DNA from: Pseudarthrobacter sp. GA104
GTDB lineage: Bacteria; Actinomycetota; Actinomycetes; Actinomycetales; Micrococcaceae
Reading direction: 5' to 3'
NCBI RefSeq assembly: GCF_009741265.1
Contig: NZ_WOWL01000001.1
Location: 2,728,001-2,792,000, forward strand
Length of the DNA: 64,000 nt
In this document: piece after piece, positions 8,662-16,353 of the stretch
Layout of the letters: each line of letters opens with the position of its first letter
Numbering within the stretch: position 1 is the first letter of the stretch
Program-made: the position numbers and the translations under genes
Notes under the pieces: model-generated
The model's database searches: none
What the model saw: only the letters and a program-made list of their open reading frames with translations
What the model was told of the DNA's origin: nothing

Positions 8662-9862
8662 CGAGCCGCACCTCCTTGGCGGCCAGCCAGGTGCGGACCA
8701 GATCGGAGCTGGCATTGAGTTCCGGCGGGGCCAGTTCATAACTGACCGGGGTTTGCGAGAAGGCAACCGGGTGGCGCACGGAGGGAATCCGGCGTTCGCC
8801 GTTTCCGGCCATAACGACCGGTTCCAGTCCCAGTTTCCGGGCGAGTTCAATGCCGCCCTTGACGTCCTGGATGGGCGCGCAGGGCAGGCCTAGTCCGGAA
8901 AGGTGCTCAAACCACTCAGCCGCGGAACGCTCGGCCAGGCGCCCCTGGAGGATGGGCCGCAGCTCCTCACGGTTGGCGTTGCGCTCCTGCGGGTTGCCGA
9001 AGCGCGGGTCTGCGGCAACTTCGGGAATGCCCAGAGCATCACAGAGTTTGGTGAACTGGCCGTTGTTTCCTGCCACGACGATCAGCATTCCGTCGCCTGT
9101 AGGCATCGGTTCATAGGGGTACAGGCTGGGGTGCTCGTTGCCCATGCGGGTGGGTACCAGCCCGCCGGTGACATAGGCCGCCGACTGGTTGACCATTCCG
9201 GACAGGGCGGACGAGAGCAGGTTCAGCTCAACAAGCTGCCCCTGGCCGGTGTTGTCCTTGTGGTGGAGTGCCCCAAGAATGCCGATGCTGGCGTGCAGGC
9301 CGGTGATCACGTCGAATATGGCCAGTCCGGCACGGTATGGTTCGGTGTCCTGCCCGCCGGTGAGGCTCATCATCCCGGACACCGCCTGGACCAACAGATC
9401 GTAGCCCGGCAAGCCCGCGCCCCCGGCGGTGCCGAAACCGGTAATGGACGCGTAGATGACATCCGGGTTCAGTGCGGAAACGCTGTCGTAGTCCAGCTTG
9501 AACTGCTCCAGCCCGCCAGGCTTGAAGTTCTCCACGAGGACATCTGCCCTTGCGGCGAGTTCGCGGGCAACTTCAAGATCTGACTCGTCCCTGAAGTCGA
9601 GCACAATCGAATGCTTGTTGCGGTTGACGGACAGATAGAACGTGGCTTCATCGTCACGGACGGGCGGCTTCCAGCCGCGGGTGTCGTCTCCCTGCGGGCT
9701 CTCGACCTTAATCACCGTCGCTCCCATGTCCGCCAACAGCATGGTGCAATACGGTCCGGCGAGGACGCGGGTGAAGTCCGCAACAACCACGCCGCTCAGC
9801 GGCCCGCTGCCGGAGCGGCCGAAAGCCTGGTTCAGCCTTGATGCAGCGTCAGTTTGATTCAT
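8654..9862 (-). CDS. CaiB/BaiF-type class III CoA-transferase
   Basis: A 402-residue class III CoA-transferase. The N-terminal block LSGVVVADFTRVLAGPYCTMLLADMGATVIKVE is diagnostic, as are NRNKHSIVLDF, LVENFKPGG and TGFG. The nucleophilic Asp is probably Asp184 in AIFDVITGLHA, by position relative to formyl-CoA transferase. It is the first gene of its minus-strand operon and is divergent from the LysR gene. As the only acid-activating enzyme in the cluster it likely starts the pathway by moving CoA from a donor such as succinyl-CoA to the imported acid. A relation to succinate:dicarboxylate CoA-transferases would fit the glutaryl-CoA-dehydrogenase-like enzymes; this is inference. Confidence 0.9.
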   Translation of the reverse strand: MNQTDAASRLNQAFGRSGSGPLSGVVVADFTRVLAGPYCTMLLADMGATVIKVESPQGDDTRGWKPPVRDDEATFYLSVNRNKHSIVLDFRDESDLEVARELAARADVLVENFKPGGLEQFKLDYDSVSALNPDVIYASITGFGTAGGAGLPGYDLLVQAVSGMMSLTGGQDTEPYRAGLAIFDVITGLHASIGILGALHHKDNTGQGQLVELNLLSSALSGMVNQSAAYVTGGLVPTRMGNEHPSLYPYEPMPTGDGMLIVVAGNNGQFTKLCDALGIPEVAADPRFGNPQERNANREELRPILQGRLAERSAAEWFEHLSGLGLPCAPIQDVKGGIELARKLGLEPVVMAGNGERRIPSVRHPVAFSQTPVSYELAPPELNASSDLVRTWLAAKEVRLVG

Positions 9863-9919
9863 GTCATGCCTTCCGGTTTGTGCTCCACATCACCCACTGT
9901 GGCAAACCCATTACTTCGC

Positions 9920-9948
9920 GTCCAATACGTATTCCGGCCCCCTTTGAT
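9920..9948 (-). promoter_or_regulatory. Shared 29-bp operator-like element upstream of the CoA-transferase operon
   Basis: Read toward the CoA-transferase it is ATCAAA-N9-AATACGTATTGGAC, a variant of the elements at 4830-4858 and 10994-11022 with identical spacing. AATACGTATT inside it is a perfect 10-bp palindrome. It lies about 58 bp upstream of the CoA-transferase start, in the divergent region shared with the LysR gene, the usual place for a LysR-type binding site that serves both directions. Confidence 0.62.
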
Positions 9949-10033
9949 GCGCAAAGCGCAACAAAGGCCCTGCTCTTGCCGCCGCGCAGCCCCTGGTGGA
10001 AAAACAGCATTGATGCGGAAGCCTCACTGACGT

Positions 10034-10062
10034 TTGACGCTTCTATGTGCCTGACGCATAAT
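10034..10062 (+). promoter_or_regulatory. Sigma-70-type promoter of the LysR gene, probably giving a leaderless mRNA
   Basis: TTGACG (10034-10039) and CATAAT (10057-10062) are separated by exactly 17 bases. Transcription would start close to 10069-10071, at the ATG of the LysR gene, so the message is probably leaderless, as is common in actinobacteria. No Shine-Dalgarno sequence precedes the ATG, in agreement. Confidence 0.6.
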
Positions 10063-10070
10063 TGCCCGCT

Positions 10071-10973
10071 ATGGAGATCCAGCAGATCCGCGCGTTCCTG
10101 GCCGTTGCCCAAGAGCTGCATTTCGGGCGGGCCGCCCAGCAGCTGCACATGGCCCAGCCCCCGGTCAGCCGTGCAGTCCAGAACCTGGAACGGGAGCTCG
10201 GCGCCCCCCTCTTTGAGCGCAGCACCCGCTCTGTGCGGCTCACCCCGGCGGGCGAGGCCCTGGTCCAGCCGGCGACGGATATTCTCGATGCCTGCCGGCG
10301 GGCCAGGACCATGGTTGCCAACGCCGGCAAGGGCGAGACCGGGCGCGTGAGGGTCGCTTTCGCCGGAGCGTCGTCGCACGTCATGGTCGGAAAGCTGGCA
10401 AAACTGGTCCGCAAAACACACCCGGGCATCGACTTCGAGCTGTACAGCTCGAATTTCGCCATCCCGGCCCTGGACAAAGTCGCCAACGGCGCCATGGAAA
10501 TCGGGCTGGGACGGTGGAACTTCATCCCGGCAGCCCTCGACTCCCGGGTCATTGCCAACGAAAAACTCGTCATCGCCGTGCACGCCGGCCACCCACTGGC
10601 CGGGCGGGCCTCGGTGCGGATGGCTGACCTGGACGGCGAGCCATTCGTTACCCTGCCCGCGGATCCCGGCGCGGTCCTGCGCGACCATCTCCTCAGGCTT
10701 GCCAGCGATGCCGGGTTCCTGCCTTCAATTGTGCAGGTAGCCCCGGATTCACTGACGCTGGTCTCACTGGTGGCCGCTGAAATCGGGGTGGCGATGACGG
10801 TCTCCTCCGTTGCGGAGAATCTCCACTATCCGGGCGTGTTGTTCCTTCCCCTGGAGGACCCCGCGGACCCTGTCCTGCTGCGAATGATTTGGCGCAAGGA
10901 CAACACCAGTCCCGCCCTCCGGGAGGTTCTGAGGCTTTCTGAAATTGCGCTGCCGACACCCGAACTTGACTGA
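10071..10973 (+). CDS. LysR-family transcriptional regulator
   Basis: A 300-residue LysR-type regulator. The N-terminal winged helix reads MEIQQIRAFLAVAQELHFGRAAQQLHMAQPPVSRAVQNLE, the standard pattern, followed by LGAPLFERSTRSVRLTPAGE, and then an effector-binding domain of normal length. I use ATG at 10071 rather than TTG three codons earlier because it begins the conserved sequence and fits the promoter. It is divergent from the CoA-transferase operon and upstream of the second acyl-CoA dehydrogenase. Three copies of a shared 29-bp element in front of the three operons of the cluster make it the probable regulator of all of them. The effector is probably a pathway intermediate. Confidence 0.9.
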   Translation: MEIQQIRAFLAVAQELHFGRAAQQLHMAQPPVSRAVQNLERELGAPLFERSTRSVRLTPAGEALVQPATDILDACRRARTMVANAGKGETGRVRVAFAGASSHVMVGKLAKLVRKTHPGIDFELYSSNFAIPALDKVANGAMEIGLGRWNFIPAALDSRVIANEKLVIAVHAGHPLAGRASVRMADLDGEPFVTLPADPGAVLRDHLLRLASDAGFLPSIVQVAPDSLTLVSLVAAEIGVAMTVSSVAENLHYPGVLFLPLEDPADPVLLRMIWRKDNTSPALREVLRLSEIALPTPELD

Positions 10974-10993
10974 GCGTCTAATGCTCCGAACGA

Positions 10994-11022
10994 ATCAATA
11001 GTGCTGCCATTTGGTATTGGAT
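10994..11022 (+). promoter_or_regulatory. Shared 29-bp operator-like element upstream of the second acyl-CoA dehydrogenase
   Basis: ATCAAT-N9-ATTTGGTATTGGAT, with the 20 fixed positions identical to those of the element at 4830-4858 upstream of the tct operon and the same nine-base gap. It lies 80 bp before the ATG at 11102, between the LysR stop and the acyl-CoA dehydrogenase start, so this gene pair probably has its own promoter. Confidence 0.7.
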
Positions 11023-11101
11023 CGGAACATAAATTGCTGTCACAGTGAACGGGGCGAACGCAAACCAACGCCGTTAGGCCGTCACAGTCGGAGGATCAAA
11101 G

Positions 11102-12322
11102 ATGAGCGTCACACCAGAAACCCTGTCCGAACCGGAACTGCAGGCCGCTTCCGCCGTTGCCGGCGAGGTCCGCTCGGACGTGCTTGACCTGCAGGGACTG
11201 CGCAGCAGTGACGAACTGAAGCTGCGGGACACCGTCCGCCGGTTCGTGCACGAGCGCATCAAGCCGAACATCAAGGACTGGTATGAAGCTGCGCACTTCC
11301 CGGTGGAAATTTCCCAAGAGATGGGTGCCCTGGGGCTCCTGGGAATGCACCTGAAGGGCTACGGCTGCCCGGGCCGTTCCGCCGTCGAATACGGTTTGGC
11401 GGCGATGGAACTGGAAGCCGGAGACTCCGGGCTGCGGACGTTCGTCTCGGTCCAGGGCTCATTGGCGATGACCGCCATCCACAAATGGGGTTCGGAGGAC
11501 CAGAAGAACCGCTACCTGCCCGGCATGGCGAAGGGTGAGATCATCGGCTGCTTTGGCCTCACCGAACCCACGGCAGGCTCGGATCCCTCCAGCATGCAGA
11601 CCTTCGCCCGCCGCGACGGCAACCAATGGGTCATCAGCGGCGCGAAGCGGTGGATCGGGTTGGCCTCCGTGGCGCAGATCGCCGTCATTTGGGCCGCTAC
11701 GGAGGACGGCGTCCGCGGTTTCCTGGTTCCCACCGACACCCCCGGCTTCACCGCCACACCCATAGAGCCAAAGCTCTCCATGCGGGCATCGATCCAGTGC
11801 GATATCACCCTTGAGAACGTCACAGTGGACGACACCGCCAGGCTGCCGGGCGCCGCGGGCCTCCGCGGCCCGTTCTCCTGCCTGAATGAAGCCCGCTACG
11901 GCATTATCTGGGGTGCCATGGGGGCGGCCCGGGACAGCTACGAGCAGGCGCTGGCCTACTCGCTGGAGCGGATGCAGTTCGATAAACCGCTGGCTGCGTA
12001 CCAGATCACGCAGCAGAAGTTGGTGGACATGCTGCTGGAAATCCAGAAGGGCACCCTGCTGGCGATCCACACGGGCCGGCTCAAGGATGCCGGCACCCTT
12101 GCACCCGTCCAGATCTCCGTAGGCAAACTCAACAACGTCCGGGAAGCCATCAAGATCTGCCGCGACGCCCGCGCCATCCTGGGCGGCAACGGCATCACCC
12201 TGGACTATTCGCCCCTGCGCCACGCCAACAACCTGGAGTCTGTCCGGACCTACGAAGGCACCGACGAGGTCCACACCCTGATCCTGGGTAACCACATCAC
12301 CGGGATTCCCGCTTTCCGCTGA
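11102..12322 (+). CDS. Acyl-CoA dehydrogenase, glutaryl-CoA dehydrogenase-like (second)
   Basis: A 406-residue acyl-CoA dehydrogenase of the same subgroup as the one at 6985. It shows GCFGLTEPTAGSDPSSM, AKRWIGLASVAQIAVIWA and TYEGTDEVHTLILGNHITGIPAFR, with the glutaryl-CoA dehydrogenase-type catalytic Glu in YEGT. The ATG is preceded by GGAGGATCAAAG. It is followed 48 bp later by the 3-hydroxyacyl-CoA dehydrogenase, so dehydrogenation and the later alcohol oxidation are encoded together here, with the hydratase (maoC) in the tct operon. Paralogy to the first enzyme is clear, but they diverge over most surface positions, consistent with different substrates. Confidence 0.9.
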   Translation: MSVTPETLSEPELQAASAVAGEVRSDVLDLQGLRSSDELKLRDTVRRFVHERIKPNIKDWYEAAHFPVEISQEMGALGLLGMHLKGYGCPGRSAVEYGLAAMELEAGDSGLRTFVSVQGSLAMTAIHKWGSEDQKNRYLPGMAKGEIIGCFGLTEPTAGSDPSSMQTFARRDGNQWVISGAKRWIGLASVAQIAVIWAATEDGVRGFLVPTDTPGFTATPIEPKLSMRASIQCDITLENVTVDDTARLPGAAGLRGPFSCLNEARYGIIWGAMGAARDSYEQALAYSLERMQFDKPLAAYQITQQKLVDMLLEIQKGTLLAIHTGRLKDAGTLAPVQISVGKLNNVREAIKICRDARAILGGNGITLDYSPLRHANNLESVRTYEGTDEVHTLILGNHITGIPAFR

Positions 12323-12370
12323 GCTAGGCGCCGGTCGGGGATCTTCCCGTCGCACCAGGAGAAGAGAATC

Positions 12371-13237
12371 ATGCAGGTCAACAGGATTTTGGTGGTCGGG
12401 GCCGGAGCCATGGGCTCACAGATCGGCATGGTGTGCGCACTGGCCGGCTACCAGGTCACCATCCAGGATGTCGCGGCGGACATGCTGGCAGCCGCCCGGA
12501 GCCAGCTCACCGACCGGATGAACAGCAGCGTGGCCAAGGGGCGCCGGAGCCGACAGGATGCCGGGGCCGCCCTGGCGCGGCTCACCTTCACCAGCTCGCT
12601 GGAGGCCGGCGCCGCGGATGCCGACTTCGTGATCGAGGCCGCCACCGAGAAACTCGAAGTGAAGCGCAGCATCTTCGCGGCGCTGGGACGGGCAGCCCCC
12701 ACGCACGCCATCCTGGCCACGAATTCCTCCACGCTGGGCTCCTCGAAAGTGGCCGAGGAGACAGGGCGGCCGGAGCAGGTCTGCAACATGCATTTCTTCA
12801 ACCCGGCCCTGGTCATGAAATGTGTTGAGGTGGTCCGCCACGCCAAGACATCTCCGGACACGGTGGACACCACCATGAATCTGGCGCGCTCATTGGGCAA
12901 ATCGCCCGTCCTTATCAACCGCGAGATCCCCGGATTTGTGGCCAACAGACTCATGGGCGCCATCCGGGACGAGGCACTCCGGCTTTACGCGGACGGCATC
13001 GCCAGTGTCAGCGACATCGACACTGCAGCCAGGACTGCGCTGGGCCACCCCATGGGGCCGTTTGAGCTGATGGACCTGGTGGGCCTTGACGTGAGCTACC
13101 TGATCCGGCAAGCGACCTTCGAGGAAACGCAGGACCCGGCGGACCTGCCCCACCCCGCCTTGGCGGAGCTCTACGAACAAGGTAATTACGGCCGGAAAAC
13201 CGGGCAGGGCTGGTACCGGTATGACCAGCCGGCATGA
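12371..13237 (+). CDS. 3-hydroxyacyl-CoA dehydrogenase (3-hydroxybutyryl-CoA dehydrogenase type)
   Basis: A 288-residue NAD-dependent L-3-hydroxyacyl-CoA dehydrogenase. VVGAGAMGSQIGMVCALAGYQVTIQDV is the Rossmann motif; FVIEAATEKLEVKRSIFA, ILATNSSTLGSS, MHFFNPALVMKCVEVV with the catalytic His, and PGFVANRLMGAIRDEALRL complete the fold. The C-terminal domain includes GHPMGPFELMDLVGLDV. AGGAGAAGAGAATC precedes the ATG. It probably oxidises the product of the MaoC hydratase to the 3-ketoacyl-CoA for the thiolase at 4965. MaoC enzymes often give the (R) alcohol whereas this family uses (S), so the SDR at 6149 may be its matching partner instead. Confidence 0.92.
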   Translation: MQVNRILVVGAGAMGSQIGMVCALAGYQVTIQDVAADMLAAARSQLTDRMNSSVAKGRRSRQDAGAALARLTFTSSLEAGAADADFVIEAATEKLEVKRSIFAALGRAAPTHAILATNSSTLGSSKVAEETGRPEQVCNMHFFNPALVMKCVEVVRHAKTSPDTVDTTMNLARSLGKSPVLINREIPGFVANRLMGAIRDEALRLYADGIASVSDIDTAARTALGHPMGPFELMDLVGLDVSYLIRQATFEETQDPADLPHPALAELYEQGNYGRKTGQGWYRYDQPA

Positions 13238-13250
13238 CTAGACCTGCCTT

Positions 13251-14372
13251 CTATTCGCTCCGGGCCAGCGACTGCCGGCAGGACGCCAGAAGGACATCCA
13301 CGGCGCGTTCCATCGCACCGCCGTCGAACGTCATGTCCGGGTGGTGGAGTCCGGGTTGGACGTTTGCCCCGACGGCCAGCATGGCCGCCTGAAGCGCAGG
13401 GTTCTGCCGGGTGTAGAAGTGGAAGTCGTCCGAGCCTGACGTGACGATCCTGGGACGCAGGTACTCCCTGCCCAATGTCGCCGTGACCGACGAAGCCAGG
13501 ACGGCCTCGGCCTTGTGCCCTATCACTGCAGCAGGCACCTCATCCCGGAAGTCGAGGCGGATCTCCGCCCCGCTGTTCGCCGCCACCGATCGGCACACCT
13601 CCACCAGCCCCGTCCGCAGCGTGGCCATGGCTTCGTTGGTTTGGGCGCGCAGGTCCACCCCGAAGCATCCGCTGCCGGGGATGACGTTGAGGTTTCTTCC
13701 GCCGGCGTGCAGCATTGTCATTTTCGCGGAACTCGGGATCTGCGGATCGACCTTGATGCGCTGCAGCCCTGCCGAGATTTCAAGCGCAAGTTCGACGGCG
13801 TTCGCTCCGAGGTGGGGCCGTGCCCCATGGTGGTCCTCACCTGTGATGGTGCCGCTGGCGAAGAGGCAGGCCCCGTGGGAGATGGCGGGCGCCAGGCAGG
13901 GAGCGGGGAGTTCCTGCTGCGGGCGCAGGTGCACGCCAAAGAGATACTCAAGCCCGTCCGCGGCACCAAGTGACGCCACCAGTTCCGCCCCGTTGCCCGC
14001 CTCCTCCGCGGGTTGGAAGATGGCACGGACGGCTCCGTTGAGCGGCTCCGGCTGCTCCGCAAGTTCGAGCATGACGGAAGCGACTATCGCCATGTTGGCA
14101 TCATGGCCGCACGAATGCACAGCAATCCGTTTCCCGTCCACCTCCTGCACCAAGGCATCCATATCCGCCCTGAGCCCTATCCTGGGAACTCCCTCCCCGG
14201 CATCCACGGTGAAACCGGGAAAATCGGAAAATTTCCGTGGTTCGAGGCCCGCTTCCGCGAGCAGGCCGGCAAGGTACGCGGAGGTGGCGAACTCCTCCAT
14301 GCTCGGTTCCGGGTGATCGTGCAGGTGGTTCCAGATGTCGTGCAGACGGCGGCGCGCTGCCTCATTGATCAC
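13251..14372 (-). CDS. M20-family amidohydrolase (N-acyl-amino acid deacylase type)
   Basis: A 373-residue M20 zinc peptidase/amidohydrolase. Metal-binding motifs are visible: GLRADMDALVQE, VHSCGHDANMA, FQPAEEAGNGAE and, near the C-terminus, GSDDFHFY followed by GLHHPDM. GTG at 14372 overlaps the stop of the upstream enolase-superfamily gene by four bases and is preferred to ATG at 14387. Family members remove acyl groups from N-acyl-L-amino acids. As the last gene of an operon with a GNAT acyltransferase, an amino-acid ABC importer and an MLE-type enzyme, it is a good candidate for an N-succinyl (or N-acetyl)-L-amino acid hydrolase. Dipeptide hydrolysis is an alternative. Confidence 0.85.
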   Translation of the reverse strand: MINEAARRRLHDIWNHLHDHPEPSMEEFATSAYLAGLLAEAGLEPRKFSDFPGFTVDAGEGVPRIGLRADMDALVQEVDGKRIAVHSCGHDANMAIVASVMLELAEQPEPLNGAVRAIFQPAEEAGNGAELVASLGAADGLEYLFGVHLRPQQELPAPCLAPAISHGACLFASGTITGEDHHGARPHLGANAVELALEISAGLQRIKVDPQIPSSAKMTMLHAGGRNLNVIPGSGCFGVDLRAQTNEAMATLRTGLVEVCRSVAANSGAEIRLDFRDEVPAAVIGHKAEAVLASSVTATLGREYLRPRIVTSGSDDFHFYTRQNPALQAAMLAVGANVQPGLHHPDMTFDGGAMERAVDVLLASCRQSLARSE

Positions 14373-15499
14373 GCAGTGACCCCGCACTCGCTGACCGTTA
14401 GGTCGGCCAGGACATCGAGGTCCACGTCCACCCCCAGCCCCGGGCCCTCGCCGATCTGGACTTCGGGCAGGACGTACTGAAGGTTTCCGGGTTCCCGGGC
14501 GAACTTAACGGGTCCCGAGAGTTCGGTGGAGACAATGTTTGGATGGGACAGGGCCAGATGGAAGCCGGCGGCCGAGGCGATGCTGGTTTCCAGCATGGAA
14601 CCGATCTGGACCTTGAGGCCGCCGAGTTCGGCTTGGGTGGCCAGCCGGTGGCAGGGCGTGATTCCGCCGCTCTTCATGAGCTTGAGGTTGACCATGTCCA
14701 CTGAACGGTCCCTGACGAACCGGCCCAGGTCGGCGGCGTCCACCACTGATTCGTCGGCCATCAGGCGGGCGCCGGTGGCCTGGCGCAGCAGCTTGAAACC
14801 GTCGATATCGTCGGCGTGGAGCGGTTGTTCCACCCAGTCGATTCCGTAGGGTTCCAAGGCAGCAATCATCTCTCGTGCCGTTGCGGGATCGGCCCACCCC
14901 TGGTTGGCGTCCACCCGGATCGCGAGGTCCGTGCCGATTGCTGCGCGGACAGCCCGGACGCGTTCGATGTCCAGGCCATCACCGCCGCCGAGCTTCATCT
15001 TGAGGTGGCGGTAGCCCTGGCTCCGGGCCTGGACTGCCTGTTCGGCCAGGGTCTCCGGGGCAAGGATGCTCATGACCCTCGCGATCGTGGGCTGCTCCGG
15101 GCGCCGCCCGCCGAGCAGGCTGTAAATGGGGCGGTTGGCTGCTTTGCCGGCCAGGTCCCAACAGGCAATGTCGACGGCGGCCTTTGCGGCTCCGCAGCCC
15201 TTGAGCGCCCTGTTGAGCTGCTGGTGGACGGCTGTGATATCGCGGGGATCCAGCCCCAGGACTGCGGGAATCAACTCCGTTCGCAGCGCTTCGACGGTTC
15301 CCGTGGGCGTTTCCCCGGTGATGTGCCCGTCCGGGACACTCTCGCCGTAGCCGATCAGGCCGTCGTCTGTTTCGAGGGTGAGGATGACGCTGGGCATTGA
15401 CGAGTAGCTGTCGTAGGACACCACGAACGGTTCCAGCAAGGGGACATCGATCAGGGTGATGGTGGCGCGGGATATCTTCAATTCAGGCTCACTGTTCAA
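14369..15499 (-). CDS. Enolase-superfamily enzyme of the muconate-lactonizing (MLE) subgroup; amino-acid or dipeptide racemase/epimerase candidate
   Basis: A 376-residue enolase-superfamily protein. The barrel shows the MLE-subgroup catalytic set: KMK in HLKMKLGGG (the KxK pair), Asp in RVDANQGW, Glu in WVEQPL, Asp/Glu in MADESVVD, and the opposing Lys in VNLKLMKSGGI. Two catalytic lysines on opposite faces are what 1,1-proton-transfer enzymes (N-succinylamino acid racemase, dipeptide epimerases) use. The NLKLMKSGGI segment resembles dipeptide epimerases; cis-3-hydroxyproline dehydratases are another subgroup with this set. The gene context (acyltransferase, deacylase, amino-acid importer) favours racemisation of N-acyl amino acids. 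The start (TTG at 15499) has no strong ribosome binding site. Confidence 0.82.
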   Translation of the reverse strand: MNSEPELKISRATITLIDVPLLEPFVVSYDSYSSMPSVILTLETDDGLIGYGESVPDGHITGETPTGTVEALRTELIPAVLGLDPRDITAVHQQLNRALKGCGAAKAAVDIACWDLAGKAANRPIYSLLGGRRPEQPTIARVMSILAPETLAEQAVQARSQGYRHLKMKLGGGDGLDIERVRAVRAAIGTDLAIRVDANQGWADPATAREMIAALEPYGIDWVEQPLHADDIDGFKLLRQATGARLMADESVVDAADLGRFVRDRSVDMVNLKLMKSGGITPCHRLATQAELGGLKVQIGSMLETSIASAAGFHLALSHPNIVSTELSGPVKFAREPGNLQYVLPEVQIGEGPGLGVDVDLDVLADLTVSECGVTA

Positions 15500-15543
15500 A
15501 GAGGTAGGACGGAAGCGTGCCGTCCTGGCGGTGGGAAGCGGGA

Positions 15544-16353
15544 CTACATCACGCTCTCGAGGAAGGAAATGGTCCTTGGGTTTTGCGGGTTGTCCAGCAC
15601 GTCTTCGGGGGCGCCGGACTCCACCACCACCCCGCCGTCCATGAACACCACGCTGTCGCCCGCGCCGCGTGCGAAGCCGATCTCGTGCGTGACAACGATC
15701 ATGGTCATGCCGTCCGCTGCCAGGGTCCGCATGACGTCCAGGACATCGCCCACCAGTTCCGGGTCAAGGGCGCTGGTTGGCTCATCGAACAGGAGGAGCT
15801 GGGGATCCATGGCAAGTGCGCGGGCGATGGCGACCCGCTGCTGCTGCCCGCCTGAAAGCTGGGACGGATAGGCCTTGGACAGGTGGGCCAGTCCCACCCT
15901 GTCCAGCAGTTCCATCCCGCGCTTGACGGCCTCCGCCTTGGGCACCCTTTTGACGCCGACCGGGGCGGCCCAGATGTTCTCCAGTGCGGTCATGTGGGGA
16001 AAGAGGTTGAAGCGCTGGAAGACCATTCCGATGCCCCGGCGCTGTTTGGCAACCTCGCGGGGTCTCATCTCGAAAATTTTGTCCTGGCGTTGCGCGTAGC
16101 CAATCAGGTCGCCCGCAACGGAGATCCGGCCGCCGTCGATCCGTTCGAGGTGGTTGATGCAGCGGAGGAAGGTGGATTTACCTGAACCGGACGGACCCAG
16201 GAGGCACATGACCTCGCCGGTGTTGACCGTCAGGGAGATGCCTTTCAGCACCTCGACGCCGCCATAGTGCTTCCGTACGTTGCTGGCCACGAGGAGCGGC
16301 TGTGCGGCCGGCCGGTGGCCGGTACGCCTGGGGGAGGCCAGTGCCTCGGTCAT
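15544..16353 (-). CDS. Polar amino acid ABC transporter ATP-binding protein
   Basis: A 269-residue ATPase of the GlnQ/HisP class. Walker A GPSGSGKST, Q-loop FQRFNLFPHMTALENI (the FNLFPHMT sequence is typical of amino-acid importers), signature LSGGQQQRVAIARALAMDP, Walker B LLLFDEPTSALDPE and switch His in VVTHEIGFAR are all intact. It overlaps the permease stop by four bases. It powers uptake through the permease at 16350 with the receptor at 17363. Confidence 0.95.
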   Translation of the reverse strand: MTEALASPRRTGHRPAAQPLLVASNVRKHYGGVEVLKGISLTVNTGEVMCLLGPSGSGKSTFLRCINHLERIDGGRISVAGDLIGYAQRQDKIFEMRPREVAKQRRGIGMVFQRFNLFPHMTALENIWAAPVGVKRVPKAEAVKRGMELLDRVGLAHLSKAYPSQLSGGQQQRVAIARALAMDPQLLLFDEPTSALDPELVGDVLDVMRTLAADGMTMIVVTHEIGFARGAGDSVVFMDGGVVVESGAPEDVLDNPQNPRTISFLESVM

